The notes beneath the pieces were generated by a model. The model was given only the letters and a program-made list of their open reading frames with translations, was not told where the DNA came from and searched no databases. The position numbers and the translations under genes are program-made. A DNA stretch of 64,000 bases from Vibrio ishigakensis (GTDB taxonomy: Bacteria > Pseudomonadota > Gammaproteobacteria > Enterobacterales > Vibrionaceae), in contig NZ_AP024882.1 of assembly GCF_024347675.1 (NCBI RefSeq), positions 1,736,001 through 1,800,000 of the forward strand, written 5' to 3'. Shown in pieces: positions 52,279 to 60,503 of the stretch (the stretch's first letter is position 1; every line of letters begins with the position of its first letter).

Positions 52279-53511
52279 ATGAACAAGTTTGATAAAGCGA
52301 TGCGAATTCTTGTGGCAGGATTCTGTATCAACCTATGTCTAGGCATTCTGTATGCTTGGAGTGTTTTCAACAAAGCTCTAGTAACAGACCTAGGTTGGAA
52401 CGCTGCAGACGCTTCTCAACCATACGCAATCGCAACCGTAACTTTCTCTATTGCACTTTTGGTTGCTGGTATCCTTCAAGACCGTATGGGTCCACGTAAC
52501 ATCCTTATCCTAGGTGCTACGCTGACTGGTCTTGGTATGATCGCATCAAGCTTTGCTACTACTCCAGCTATGCTAAGCCTAACCTTCGGTGTTGTTGCAG
52601 GTGCTGGTATCGGCTTCGGTTATGCTTGTCTGTCTCCAGCGGCAATGAAGTGGTTCCACGCGTCTAAAAAAGGCATGGTTAACGGCCTAATCGCATCTGG
52701 TTTCGGTCTGGCAGCTGTTTATCTTGCTCCACTGACTGCATCTCTTATCAATAACTTCGGTATCGACGACAGCTTCCTGATCCTAGGTATTGGTGTTCTT
52801 GTGATTGCAGTGCCACTAGCGGCAACCATCAACAACCCACCAGAGGGCTATGTTCCTGCGGCACCTAAAGTTAAAGCAGGTGCAGCTCCAGTTGTTGTTA
52901 AGCAAAGCACTGACATCTCATGGAAAGCAATGCTGAAAACGCCTCAGTTCTACTCTCTATGGGTAATGTACGCGTTCGCATCTGCAACCGGTCTGATGAT
53001 CATTGCAAACATCACAACTATTGCTAGCGTTCAAGCTAACCTGCCAAACGCGGTTTACCTTGCGTCTATCCTAGCGGTATTTAACTCAGGCGGTCGTATC
53101 GCTGCAGGTATCCTTTCTGACAAGATTGGTGGTCTACGCACGCTATTCATCGCATTCGCGCTACAGGGCATCAACATGGTTCTGTTCGCAACCTTCAAGA
53201 CTGAAGCGACTCTAATCCTGGGTACTGCAATCGCAGCTGTAGGTTACGGTACGCTACTAGCAGTATTCCCATCTATCACTGCGGAATACTATGGTCTGAA
53301 GAACTACGGTACTAACTACGGTGTGCTTTACACTGCATGGGGTATCGGTGGTGCAATCGGTACTGCAGTTGTTGGCTTCTCTATGGCAAACGGCGACGGT
53401 TACGGTCTTGCTTACACCATCTCTGCGGTAATGATGGGTGTGTGTGTTGCTCTATCTCTAGTAACTCGCCCAATCACTGAAGAGAAAGCAGAGCAACTTG
53501 CTGCTGCATAA
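52279..53511 (+). CDS. MFS transporter of the OFA (oxalate/formate antiporter-like) family
   Basis: A 410-residue membrane protein with 12 hydrophobic helices. It opens with NLCLGILYAWSVFNKAL, a typical OFA-family first helix, and holds GAGIGFGYACLSPAAMKWF and GRIAAGILSDKIGG, the MFS motif A-type loop. Members carry oxalate/formate, lactate or other small monocarboxylates; the substrate here is unknown. Codon use is highly optimised, which suggests strong expression. It is monocistronic, with its own promoter and a strong terminator. Confidence 0.9.
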   Translation: MNKFDKAMRILVAGFCINLCLGILYAWSVFNKALVTDLGWNAADASQPYAIATVTFSIALLVAGILQDRMGPRNILILGATLTGLGMIASSFATTPAMLSLTFGVVAGAGIGFGYACLSPAAMKWFHASKKGMVNGLIASGFGLAAVYLAPLTASLINNFGIDDSFLILGIGVLVIAVPLAATINNPPEGYVPAAPKVKAGAAPVVVKQSTDISWKAMLKTPQFYSLWVMYAFASATGLMIIANITTIASVQANLPNAVYLASILAVFNSGGRIAAGILSDKIGGLRTLFIAFALQGINMVLFATFKTEATLILGTAIAAVGYGTLLAVFPSITAEYYGLKNYGTNYGVLYTAWGIGGAIGTAVVGFSMANGDGYGLAYTISAVMMGVCVALSLVTRPITEEKAEQLAAA

Positions 53512-53531
53512 TAATCTCTAATTCAGATTTC

Positions 53532-53559
53532 CAAGGGTCGCTTATGCGGCCCTTTTTTG
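53532..53559 (+). terminator. Rho-independent terminator after the OFA-type gene
   Basis: AAGGGTCGC-TTAT-GCGGCCCTT followed by TTTT; one mismatch. Confidence 0.88.
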
Positions 53560-53624
53560 TACCTGTTATATACATAAAGACATGCTCAATTCTAAATAAT
53601 CCGTACAATAGCCCAAATTAATTT

Positions 53625-53688
53625 CTGTGAACCAGTTCAATTCATATAGTGATTATTAAAGTATGAAACTTTTAGAGACGGTTCACAG
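53625..53688. repeat. Inverted repeat CTGTGAACC / GGTTCACAG
   Basis: A 9-bp perfect inverted repeat (53625-53633 and 53680-53688) encloses 46 bp in the 53560-53840 gap. Its role is unknown; it could be two half-operators or the stem of an RNA leader. Nothing else recognisable was seen in this gap. Confidence 0.4.
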
Positions 53689-53840
53689 TTAGTAAATTAA
53701 GCCCGCGCGCGCATTCACAGAAGGTATTTAATTATTTAAAAGTATTACTCAGATCTATTTATGGATTAATCATTTGGTCTAGTATCAGATTATCGAATGC
53801 TATTCGAATGGATAATCTAGAGGTTCTTCAAGGAGTGAAG

Positions 53841-54077
53841 ATGGAAGTAGTAATCAAGAGCTGCCAAGGGCGGCAAGAGCTGGATAGGTTCAAGCTATCC
53901 CCTTATAAGATGGATACTTTTCTGGCTGAGACAGGATGTAATAACTTCTGTGAGGGCTGTGAGAGCGGGGTTATGATAGAGGTCTATGAAGCGGGAAGAC
54001 TAACCTTCTCGAAAAAGACAATTATGCACGACTCATTAAAACGATTATTAAAGCAGAACAAGGCTATCCTAGCTTAG
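53841..54077 (+). CDS. Small cysteine-motif protein of unknown function
   Basis: A 78-residue protein with the start placed at 53841 because AAGGAG lies 7 nt upstream; an earlier in-frame codon has no ribosome site. The centre holds CNNFCEGCES (Cys-x3-Cys-x2-Cys), preceded by further Cys and His residues in the first 50 positions. This could bind zinc or an iron-sulfur cluster, but a fourth ligand is not certain. It has no signal peptide. No family recognised. It ends in a strong terminator. Confidence 0.6.
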   Translation: MEVVIKSCQGRQELDRFKLSPYKMDTFLAETGCNNFCEGCESGVMIEVYEAGRLTFSKKTIMHDSLKRLLKQNKAILA

Positions 54078-54106
54078 GTAATTATTTTAAATATTGAATA
54101 ATATGC

Positions 54107-54135
54107 AAGCTCAGAGGATTCTCTGAGCTTTTTTA
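54107..54135 (+). terminator. Rho-independent terminator
   Basis: GCTCAGAG-GATT-CTCTGAGC followed by TTTTTTA. Confidence 0.92.
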
Positions 54136-54161
54136 TTTCTGAAAGATATTAATAAGGTTAA

Positions 54162-54707
54162 TTAGGAGTAATTAACACTTTTAGCTTGTGGTGCAAATAT
54201 TAGATATAACCACAAAATTATTCCGGCAATGCCCATCATAAAGGTATCTAGAAGCATGGTAACCACCAATGCCAACAGATAAAGCCAACCGTTATGACCA
54301 CAGTTCTTCCAGCGTGCTACCGACAGGCCAAGTCCAAACCAAATAAAGCCAAAGAATAGAGGTATCATAACCACTAGTGCGGAATCGCCCATACTGGTGA
54401 CGAGCATCATCAGCACTATCACTGTAGCAATGCTGGCTGCGGAGTATCCTAGATAAGCCAAACGCTGGAGTTTGTTGGTTCTAAACAGGAAGATGCTCTT
54501 AACGCTGACGCTCTCATTGCTATTGGACGAGAGGTTTTCAGCTTTAAAGATTGAGATAGCCTTTTCTTCACTGGCCGCTTGAATGATACGGCTAAAGATC
54601 TTAAAGCCTTGTTGGCTGTAGCTTTGGATCTCTTCTGATGCATTGCTACTACCAAGATCAACAGCCAAAACTACGGAATTCTTATACAGGATCTGATAAC
54701 TGTTCAC
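54162..54707 (-). CDS. DUF805-family membrane protein with an N-terminal soluble domain
   Basis: A 181-residue protein. The N-terminal 70 residues are soluble and polar. The rest has four hydrophobic helices with the DUF805 landmarks LQRLAYLGYSA at the start and LSVARWKNCGHNGW in the middle. Function of the family is unknown. It is placed just behind a LysR gene on the same strand (8 nt apart), so it may be co-transcribed with it. Confidence 0.75.
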   Translation of the reverse strand: MNSYQILYKNSVVLAVDLGSSNASEEIQSYSQQGFKIFSRIIQAASEEKAISIFKAENLSSNSNESVSVKSIFLFRTNKLQRLAYLGYSAASIATVIVLMMLVTSMGDSALVVMIPLFFGFIWFGLGLSVARWKNCGHNGWLYLLALVVTMLLDTFMMGIAGIILWLYLIFAPQAKSVNYS

Positions 54708-54715
54708 TTTGTCCC

Positions 54716-55600
54716 TTACAGGTTATTTTTTACGAACTCGATAAACGCAGATAAACGAGCAGTTCGGTACTTATCCCTATGATATATCATAGAAAATGGC
54801 ACACTTGGAATATGCCAATCGTCAAAAACTGTGACAAGCTTCCCTTGTTCTAATGCCTCTTCACAGTAAAGAGTGGGAACACGTATAATTCCGTTACCAT
54901 GTAACGCACCATTGATCAGCGCACGACCATTTTTACACTGTAAATTACCATTCACCACAGTCTCAAATCGCTCACCTGTCGCATCTTCTATAAAGCTCCA
55001 ACGGTTTACCGACCCTATCAAGCATCTATGCTGAGCAAGCTGTTTAGGATGAGTAATTTCAGGGTGATTTTCTAGGTATTTAGGGCTGGCAAGGGTAGCC
55101 ATCTGAATATCAAACAACTTACGAGCGATAAAACCTGCGTCCTGCAGCTCACCCATTCGAAATGCTACATCAAATTCATCCGCTATGAGATCGACTCTAT
55201 GGCTACTGAAATCCAGATTGATCGATACTCCAGGGTGATCATTCATAAAGCGATTAACAAGAGGCACCAAGATCTCTTCACCTAGATATCCACCTACACA
55301 GTTGACCGACAACTGACCGCGCAGTTCCTCTGTATCCTCAATAGATATCTTTAGTGCTTGGTCTATATTGCCTAACGCTCCCTGGCAACGCTGATAAAGC
55401 CCCTTCCCTTCTGGGGTGAGCTTAAGAGTGCGCGTAGTACGGGTTAACAGGGTCACCCCAAGATCTTTTTCCAACCGAGTGATCTGCCTAGACACGTGCG
55501 ATCTAGAAACATCCAACAACTCTGCCGCCTTAGTAAAGCTCTCTTGCTCCGCCACCAGCACAAAGGAGCGCACATCAGTCAGGTTGACTCTATCCAGCAT
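54716..55600 (-). CDS. LysR-family transcriptional regulator
   Basis: A 294-residue regulator, start placed at 55600 because GGAAAG lies 7 nt upstream; an in-frame GTG six codons earlier has none. The helix-turn-helix EQESFTKAAELLDVSRSHVSR is typical, and the effector domain begins near LSVNCVGGYLGEEILVPLV. It belongs to the large CrgA-like group. It is divergent from a short-chain dehydrogenase gene, with a palindrome between the two, the standard LysR arrangement, so it probably controls that gene. Confidence 0.9.
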   Translation of the reverse strand: MLDRVNLTDVRSFVLVAEQESFTKAAELLDVSRSHVSRQITRLEKDLGVTLLTRTTRTLKLTPEGKGLYQRCQGALGNIDQALKISIEDTEELRGQLSVNCVGGYLGEEILVPLVNRFMNDHPGVSINLDFSSHRVDLIADEFDVAFRMGELQDAGFIARKLFDIQMATLASPKYLENHPEITHPKQLAQHRCLIGSVNRWSFIEDATGERFETVVNGNLQCKNGRALINGALHGNGIIRVPTLYCEEALEQGKLVTVFDDWHIPSVPFSMIYHRDKYRTARLSAFIEFVKNNL

Positions 55601-55624
55601 CTGTTTCTTTCCAATCACAATTAT

Positions 55625-55642
55625 TGTTGCAGTATAGCAACA
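55625..55642. promoter_or_regulatory. Candidate LysR operator between lysR and the SDR gene
   Basis: TGTTGC-AGTATA-GCAACA is a perfect 6+6 palindrome in the divergent gap, containing a T-N11-A pattern. Confidence 0.6.
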
Positions 55643-55737
55643 GTTATTTGAGTAAAGCGATATATATCAACAAACAGATTGCCCCTAGAATACACCTCAT
55701 CGAAACGACATCCCCTACACAAGACGGAGAGACAAAC

Positions 55738-56457
55738 ATGAAAAAACTCGTTGTAATCACAGGTGCAAGCTCAGGTATCGGTAAAGCAATCGCCCTTCGT
55801 TTAAGTGAACAAGGTCATCCACTACTTCTTCTAGCGCGTCGCGTTGAGCGCCTTGAAGAGATGAACCTACCAAACACCCTATGCGCTAAAGTAGACGTTA
55901 CCGACATCAACTCTTTTGCACAGGCTATCAAAAAAGCAGAAGAGCAATTTGGTGAAGCTGAGGTTCTAGTAAACAACGCAGGCACTATGCTACTTGGTCA
56001 AATCGACACTCAAGATGCGCAGGAGTGGAAGCGTATGTTTGATGTAAACGTACTAGGCCTTCTAAATGGCATGCAAACAGTGCTTGAGCCAATGAAGAAA
56101 CGCAACACAGGCACTATCGTTAACATCAGCTCTATAGCAGGTAAGAAGACCTTCCCTAACCACGCAGCATACTGCGGCACTAAGTTTGCGGTACACGCTA
56201 TCTCAGAGAACGTGCGCGAAGAAGTAGCTGCTCACAATGTACGTGTGACTACCATTGCACCGGGCGCAGTAGAAACCGAGCTTCTGTCTCACACCACTTC
56301 AGATGAGATCAAGCAAGGCTATGACGACTGGAAAGAAGACATGGGTGGCGTACTAGCAGCTGATGACGTAGCTCGCGCTGTAGAATTCGCTATCTCACAA
56401 CCACAAAGCGTTTGTATCCGTGAGATTGCTCTAGCACCAACTAAGCAACAACCATAA
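55738..56457 (+). CDS. Short-chain dehydrogenase/reductase
   Basis: A 239-residue classical SDR. The start was placed at 55738, with GGAGAG 9 nt upstream, because the cofactor motif then follows in its usual place; an in-frame TTG 38 codons earlier adds a non-conserved tail. TGASSGIG binds NAD(P), NNAG stabilises the sheet, and Ser plus YCGTK (Tyr-x3-Lys) form the active site. The RR after the first strand region suggests NADP preference. Substrate unknown. It could be considered as a DEH reductase, because A1-R-type DEH reductases are SDRs, but it lies 27 kb from the alginate genes and lacks their operator. Confidence 0.9.
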   Translation: MKKLVVITGASSGIGKAIALRLSEQGHPLLLLARRVERLEEMNLPNTLCAKVDVTDINSFAQAIKKAEEQFGEAEVLVNNAGTMLLGQIDTQDAQEWKRMFDVNVLGLLNGMQTVLEPMKKRNTGTIVNISSIAGKKTFPNHAAYCGTKFAVHAISENVREEVAAHNVRVTTIAPGAVETELLSHTTSDEIKQGYDDWKEDMGGVLAADDVARAVEFAISQPQSVCIREIALAPTKQQP

Positions 56458-56482
56458 TTAATTGAGCTAAAGCCAAAATGAT

Positions 56483-56510
56483 AAGGGCAGTCCTAGTGAC
56501 TGCCCTTTTT
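56483..56510 (+). terminator. Bidirectional-type terminator after the SDR gene
   Basis: AAGGGCAGTC-CTA-GTGACTGCCCTT with TTT following; lies between convergent genes. Confidence 0.85.
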
Positions 56511-56511
56511 G

Positions 56512-56991
56512 CTATATGAGAAGTTCACTCTGTATTGAGTGATGACTCGACGCCGCATCTATCAAAGACTGTGCAGTGAGCGCCTCCACAGAGAAGACCT
56601 CAAACGCCTTGCCATAGTGTTCTCGCACACGAGTCGCAAGCATATCAAAGTCCCCATCGCCAGATACCAAGATGATTTTATCGATATCTTCACGCATCGC
56701 GGTTTCAATCACATCAATAGTGATACCTACATCCCAATCCCCTTTCGCACTGCCATCGGAGCGCTGTATAAAGGGTTTTAGCTTTACCTTAAAACCTATG
56801 CCACGCAGAATATGGTGGAACTGGCGCTGCTTTGGGTTATTGCTGGCAATGGCAAATGCGTGCGCAAGCACCACATCTTGCTTTTCGGAAATCAGACGCC
56901 AAAAGGCGTTGTAATCAAAGTGCTTACCAAAGGCATCGCGAGTGGTGTAATAGACGTTCTGCACATCCACAAAGACGGCGACGTTAGACAT
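56512..56991 (-). CDS. NYN-domain (LabA/DUF88-type) putative RNase
   Basis: A 159-residue PIN-like NYN domain. Catalytic acidic residues are visible in VAVFVDVQNVYY at the N-terminus, in KGDWDVGITIDVIE, and in ILVSGDGDFDMLATRV. These make a metal-dependent nuclease site. Proteins of this group are thought to process RNA. It follows the threonine aldolase-like gene on the same strand by 12 nt (57004 to 56991), so the two are likely co-transcribed. Confidence 0.9.
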   Translation of the reverse strand: MSNVAVFVDVQNVYYTTRDAFGKHFDYNAFWRLISEKQDVVLAHAFAIASNNPKQRQFHHILRGIGFKVKLKPFIQRSDGSAKGDWDVGITIDVIETAMREDIDKIILVSGDGDFDMLATRVREHYGKAFEVFSVEALTAQSLIDAASSHHSIQSELLI

Positions 56992-57003
56992 GCTTTCTCC
57001 TGT

Positions 57004-58074
57004 CTAGCTGTGTGACTCGAGGGCTGTGAACACCACTCTGAGTTCTTCATCATTCAAATTCAATAGATTATCACCCACATACCACTCCATATAAGACTGC
57101 TTAGGATGGTAAGAGACCTGTGGATTACCAATCCAGATACCTTGCTCAGTTGCAAGCTTATGCTGTAGCTCTAATGCCTTTTCTTGGCCATATGGCAAGA
57201 TCAGGTGCAGCATATTCGCCTGAGGCATAGCTGGGTTGACCGCCAACTTAGGAAACTCTTGCAAGATCTGATAGATCTCTTGGGTACGCTCATATAGCCT
57301 CGGCATGATAGCCAAACGCTCATCAAATTGCATCGCAGCAGACACCACATAAGGGGTTCTGTGGTACACATCACCGCCTTGGCGCTTCATCCACATGGCA
57401 GCGAGCTCAATGAACTCCTTCGAACCCAGTAGAATTGAACCACCCATACCGCCCACGCCCTTGTACAAGGAGACATAGGCACTACCAAAGCCCTTGGTGA
57501 TCTCTGAGTAATCTTTTTGATAATAAGCGCCCGTCTCAAACAGACGAGCACCATCTAGATGCAAATGGATATCTTGCTCTGCACAATAGGCCTTAATGGC
57601 CTGCAGCTCTTCCCAGCTTGGCAGCTGTCCGCCAATTTCACGCATCGGCAACTCGTATAGCACAGCGGCTATCTCATCAGGCCATGCCTTAAGGTCATCC
57701 AGTTTCCAAGGCTGATAAGCGTTACCTAGAGGCAATACATTAAAGCGTTGTTGGAACTGATAGCCCTGACGCTCTCTAAGATAAACATGGCTTGATGAGT
57801 GCATCGCCACCAGCGGATTGCGTTTCTGTTTTGCTACCAGTTGCAAGGCGGTAGTTTGGGTCATGGTACCCGTCATCACAAACAGACCCGCTTCATAACC
57901 AAGCAGATCAGCCACTTTTTGCTCCAGCGCTTGAATGGTTTCACCCTCACCATACACATCATGGTGAACGTTATTTTCCTCACACCACTTAGCCATCTTG
58001 GCAAAATGCTCTGCCGGAGTATCTTCTTTATTACCGGGCAAAATCGTGCTGCACTGCTGTCTTAAATTGCTCAT
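57004..58074 (-). CDS. Threonine aldolase-like PLP enzyme (beta-eliminating lyase family)
   Basis: A 356-residue fold-type I PLP enzyme. LHLDGARLFETG holds the Asp that contacts the cofactor ring nitrogen, and SLYKGVGGMGGSIL the Lys that binds PLP. GEGETIQALEQKVADLLG and the VMTGTMTQTTAL phosphate-binding region are like those of low-specificity L-threonine aldolases. The likely reaction is the cleavage of threonine or another beta-hydroxy amino acid to glycine and an aldehyde; the actual substrate is unknown. It precedes the NYN gene in a probable two-gene unit. Confidence 0.88.
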   Translation of the reverse strand: MSNLRQQCSTILPGNKEDTPAEHFAKMAKWCEENNVHHDVYGEGETIQALEQKVADLLGYEAGLFVMTGTMTQTTALQLVAKQKRNPLVAMHSSSHVYLRERQGYQFQQRFNVLPLGNAYQPWKLDDLKAWPDEIAAVLYELPMREIGGQLPSWEELQAIKAYCAEQDIHLHLDGARLFETGAYYQKDYSEITKGFGSAYVSLYKGVGGMGGSILLGSKEFIELAAMWMKRQGGDVYHRTPYVVSAAMQFDERLAIMPRLYERTQEIYQILQEFPKLAVNPAMPQANMLHLILPYGQEKALELQHKLATEQGIWIGNPQVSYHPKQSYMEWYVGDNLLNLNDEELRVVFTALESHS

Positions 58075-58148
58075 TATCCTTTCCTTAGATCTTGGGGGAA
58101 CCTTCCAAGCTACTCTTAAATTTTATGTTAGTAAATAATCACTTACGG

Positions 58149-58781
58149 TCACTGCAACATAGCGCTATACACCTCTTTGCCCTTTTCAGACAAAGAGTAA
58201 ACCCGCCCCTCTTCCTTCTCGACCAAGCCGCAATTTACTAATTGCTTTAGGTGGAAGTTGAACTTGGTGTGATCTTCTATGCCAACCACTCGACACAGGT
58301 CCATAAACTTGAGCTTGCGATGAATCTTGAGCTGAGTCACCACTTTGCGGCGAATGGGATTTGAAAGAGCACTAAAAATAAGGTCGTGACTGCGCTCATC
58401 TAATCGAGATTTTGGCGCTTTACTGGCATGTACTCGTTTTAGGGTCATGGACAGTGAAGCAAGGTTGAAAGGTTTAGTCAGAAACTCATCCGCGCCTTTT
58501 TTCATCGCATCTACCGCTACATCGACAGTGGCAAACGCAGTAGTGATGACAACACCAATATTAGGTTGCATGCGTTTTAATGAGGAGAGCGCTTCTATGC
58601 CAGTCATACCCGTCATCACCACATCAAACAAGGCCAGGTCAAACTGCTCATTGGCGGCAATATCGAGCGCATCTTCTGCACTCTCACAGGCCGTTACTTC
58701 GAAAGATTCAAGGGTCAGAGCCTCGTTAAGAACCTCTCTGAGCTGTTGATCGTCTTCAGCTAGAAGTAGCTTAAGATTCAT
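58149..58781 (-). CDS. Response regulator with a C-terminal ArsR-like winged helix
   Basis: A 210-residue protein. The receiver domain has Asp10-Asp11, phosphoacceptor Asp53 in LALFDVVMTG, TTAFATVD and LTKPFN. The output domain (about 125-210) is LSNPIRRKVVTQLKIHRKLK...HTKFNFHLKQLVNCGLVEKEEG, which looks like an ArsR/MarR-type winged helix rather than the OmpR, NarL or NtrC types usual for response regulators. Its start codon overlaps the upstream kinase stop codon (TAATG). Target genes are unknown. Confidence 0.88.
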   Translation of the reverse strand: MNLKLLLAEDDQQLREVLNEALTLESFEVTACESAEDALDIAANEQFDLALFDVVMTGMTGIEALSSLKRMQPNIGVVITTAFATVDVAVDAMKKGADEFLTKPFNLASLSMTLKRVHASKAPKSRLDERSHDLIFSALSNPIRRKVVTQLKIHRKLKFMDLCRVVGIEDHTKFNFHLKQLVNCGLVEKEEGRVYSLSEKGKEVYSAMLQ

Positions 58782-60157
58782 TACATTTTCCTAGGTAATT
58801 CAATAACGACGGTCAATCCACGGTCGTTGTTTTTAAACAGTAATTTGCCGCCATGTTGCAGAATCATTTGCTTACAAAGCGCCAGCCCCATACCCGTTCC
58901 CTCGCCCTTGGGCTTGGTAGTAAAGAAAGGTTGTGTTGCTCTCGCAAGCACATCATCGCTCATGCCTGAGCCATGATCGGAGATCTTCACCACCGCCTTG
59001 AGTTTCGATTGCAGGGTTTGAATGTGCAAATACTTGTCATCGACACTGGCATCAATAGCATTGCCAATAATGTTGCTAAATACCGCCTCAAGCAACCCCT
59101 CATCTCCGAGAACGGTCAGTTCTTCATCAAGAGAGGCCTCTACATTGAAATCAGTCAATCTAAATTGATTCAAAGAGAACGCTGAGTTCACAACCTCAGA
59201 AAGGTTGACTGGTTTGCGTTGAACAGGCTTCTGATGGGCATAATTCAGTATCTCTTGGCTGATCTCAGCCGCTCGAGACAAACCGTGATTAATCCTATCT
59301 ATTTGACGAGTCACCACCTCATCTTTTGGAGCTTGGTGCCTTAATAAATCACAGCTCATCATGGCACTGCTAATCGGTGTTTTGATCTCATGAGCGACAG
59401 CCGACACCAGCTCCCCCAGTTCGATTAACTTGGCGTCTTGAAGAGAATGTGCAAGGGCAGTCTCAATCTGTTTCTTGCGCTCCCTATCAAACACTTCAAG
59501 GGCTTTCCAAAGGGTCACCAGTATCAATGCGGCGCAACTTGCTCGAAGTACTAACACCCAGAGCCCCATGTCTGCGGTCAGCAATCCCGCACTAATGCCA
59601 TAGGCCACAAGAGAAGCACCCGTGTACTTAAACGGCAGGGCCGCGCCATGCCCTTCTCTCTCTAAAACCGAGGCGTAACTTATGACCGCAAATCCAGCTA
59701 AGGCACTGGAGCCAAAGCCAAACATCCAACGGATATGGTCTGAGGTATCTATCAGATACTCAAAGTATGAAACGCTGCCATAGCGCAGGCCTAGGCTTAT
59801 TAAAAACAGGCTCACCGCTACAAGCGAGGCCAACTTTATCAACCCAAGATAGCGCCAACTGGTAAGGTCTAGCATCTTCCAAGAAAACCAGCCCATTGCA
59901 ATAAACGACAACCACAGCTTGAGGGTAATAAAGGTCTGCAGCTCTAAGGTTAAAGGATGGTCTTCTGCATAGATGACGAAATAGAGCTCCGTCCATTCGT
60001 GCAAACCGTGCAGGAATCCAAAGGCTCCCAAGATTGGCAAAGTAGAGGCTATCGCTATCTGACTGTTTTTCAGATCTCGAAACAGTATGGCGAAAAAGAT
60101 GGCAAAGAAGGCAAGGCCATACAGAAGATAAACTTTAAAGACGAATAGAGTATCCAT
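58781..60157 (-). CDS. Membrane sensor histidine kinase
   Basis: A 458-residue kinase. The N-terminal 210 residues are a multi-helix membrane region of about seven hydrophobic segments without a large periplasmic domain, so it may sense membrane or cytoplasmic-side signals. The kinase core has the H-box SAVAHEIKTPISSAM, the N-box IGNAIDAS, DHGSGM and GEGTGMGLALCK. The membrane region resembles 7TM-type sensors by topology. The kinase and regulator genes overlap by one base and form a two-component pair. Confidence 0.9.
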   Translation of the reverse strand: MDTLFVFKVYLLYGLAFFAIFFAILFRDLKNSQIAIASTLPILGAFGFLHGLHEWTELYFVIYAEDHPLTLELQTFITLKLWLSFIAMGWFSWKMLDLTSWRYLGLIKLASLVAVSLFLISLGLRYGSVSYFEYLIDTSDHIRWMFGFGSSALAGFAVISYASVLEREGHGAALPFKYTGASLVAYGISAGLLTADMGLWVLVLRASCAALILVTLWKALEVFDRERKKQIETALAHSLQDAKLIELGELVSAVAHEIKTPISSAMMSCDLLRHQAPKDEVVTRQIDRINHGLSRAAEISQEILNYAHQKPVQRKPVNLSEVVNSAFSLNQFRLTDFNVEASLDEELTVLGDEGLLEAVFSNIIGNAIDASVDDKYLHIQTLQSKLKAVVKISDHGSGMSDDVLARATQPFFTTKPKGEGTGMGLALCKQMILQHGGKLLFKNNDRGLTVVIELPRKM

Positions 60158-60336
60158 AGAACCGATGTGAACTCACATTATAAGTAGATTGTATACGCTA
60201 GCTTGTTTGCCTGTATACCCACTCAGAAAGCTGAAAGCTCATCCCGTTTTATTTTGTGAAGTTTTCTTATCAGAATTTTCTTGGCTGATATAAATCTTAT
60301 TCACGAAAGAACATTAATCAAAAACAAGTAATATTT

Positions 60337-60354
60337 CTGTCATATAGCAATTCT
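60337..60354 (+). promoter_or_regulatory. Candidate Pho box before pstS
   Basis: CTGTCATATAGCAATTCT: the first half CTGTCATA matches the PhoB consensus CTGTCATAAATCTGTCA exactly; the second half is poor. A further related sequence (CTGATATAAATCTTATTC) lies about 55-60 bp upstream. The 60158-60503 gap contains this and no other recognised feature. Confidence 0.55.
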
Positions 60355-60503
60355 AATCTCCCCTTCGTCAGCACGGAATCACTGCTTGACTGGTTTATTT
60401 AAACGACATTTTTTAAACCAAAACCGGGCTATTAAATTTAACCTTCATCATGAATTTTATAGCCCTGTTTAAACTACTCATTCTTTATTTTTGGAGATTC
60501 ATT

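Noticed and set aside
55624..55737. N-terminal extension of the SDR from a TTG
   Set aside because: It would overlap the LysR operator palindrome and add a tail before the conserved start of the fold.
60450..60503. Longer PstS from an upstream ATG
   Set aside because: No ribosome site upstream, and the normal signal peptide begins at the GTG at 60504.
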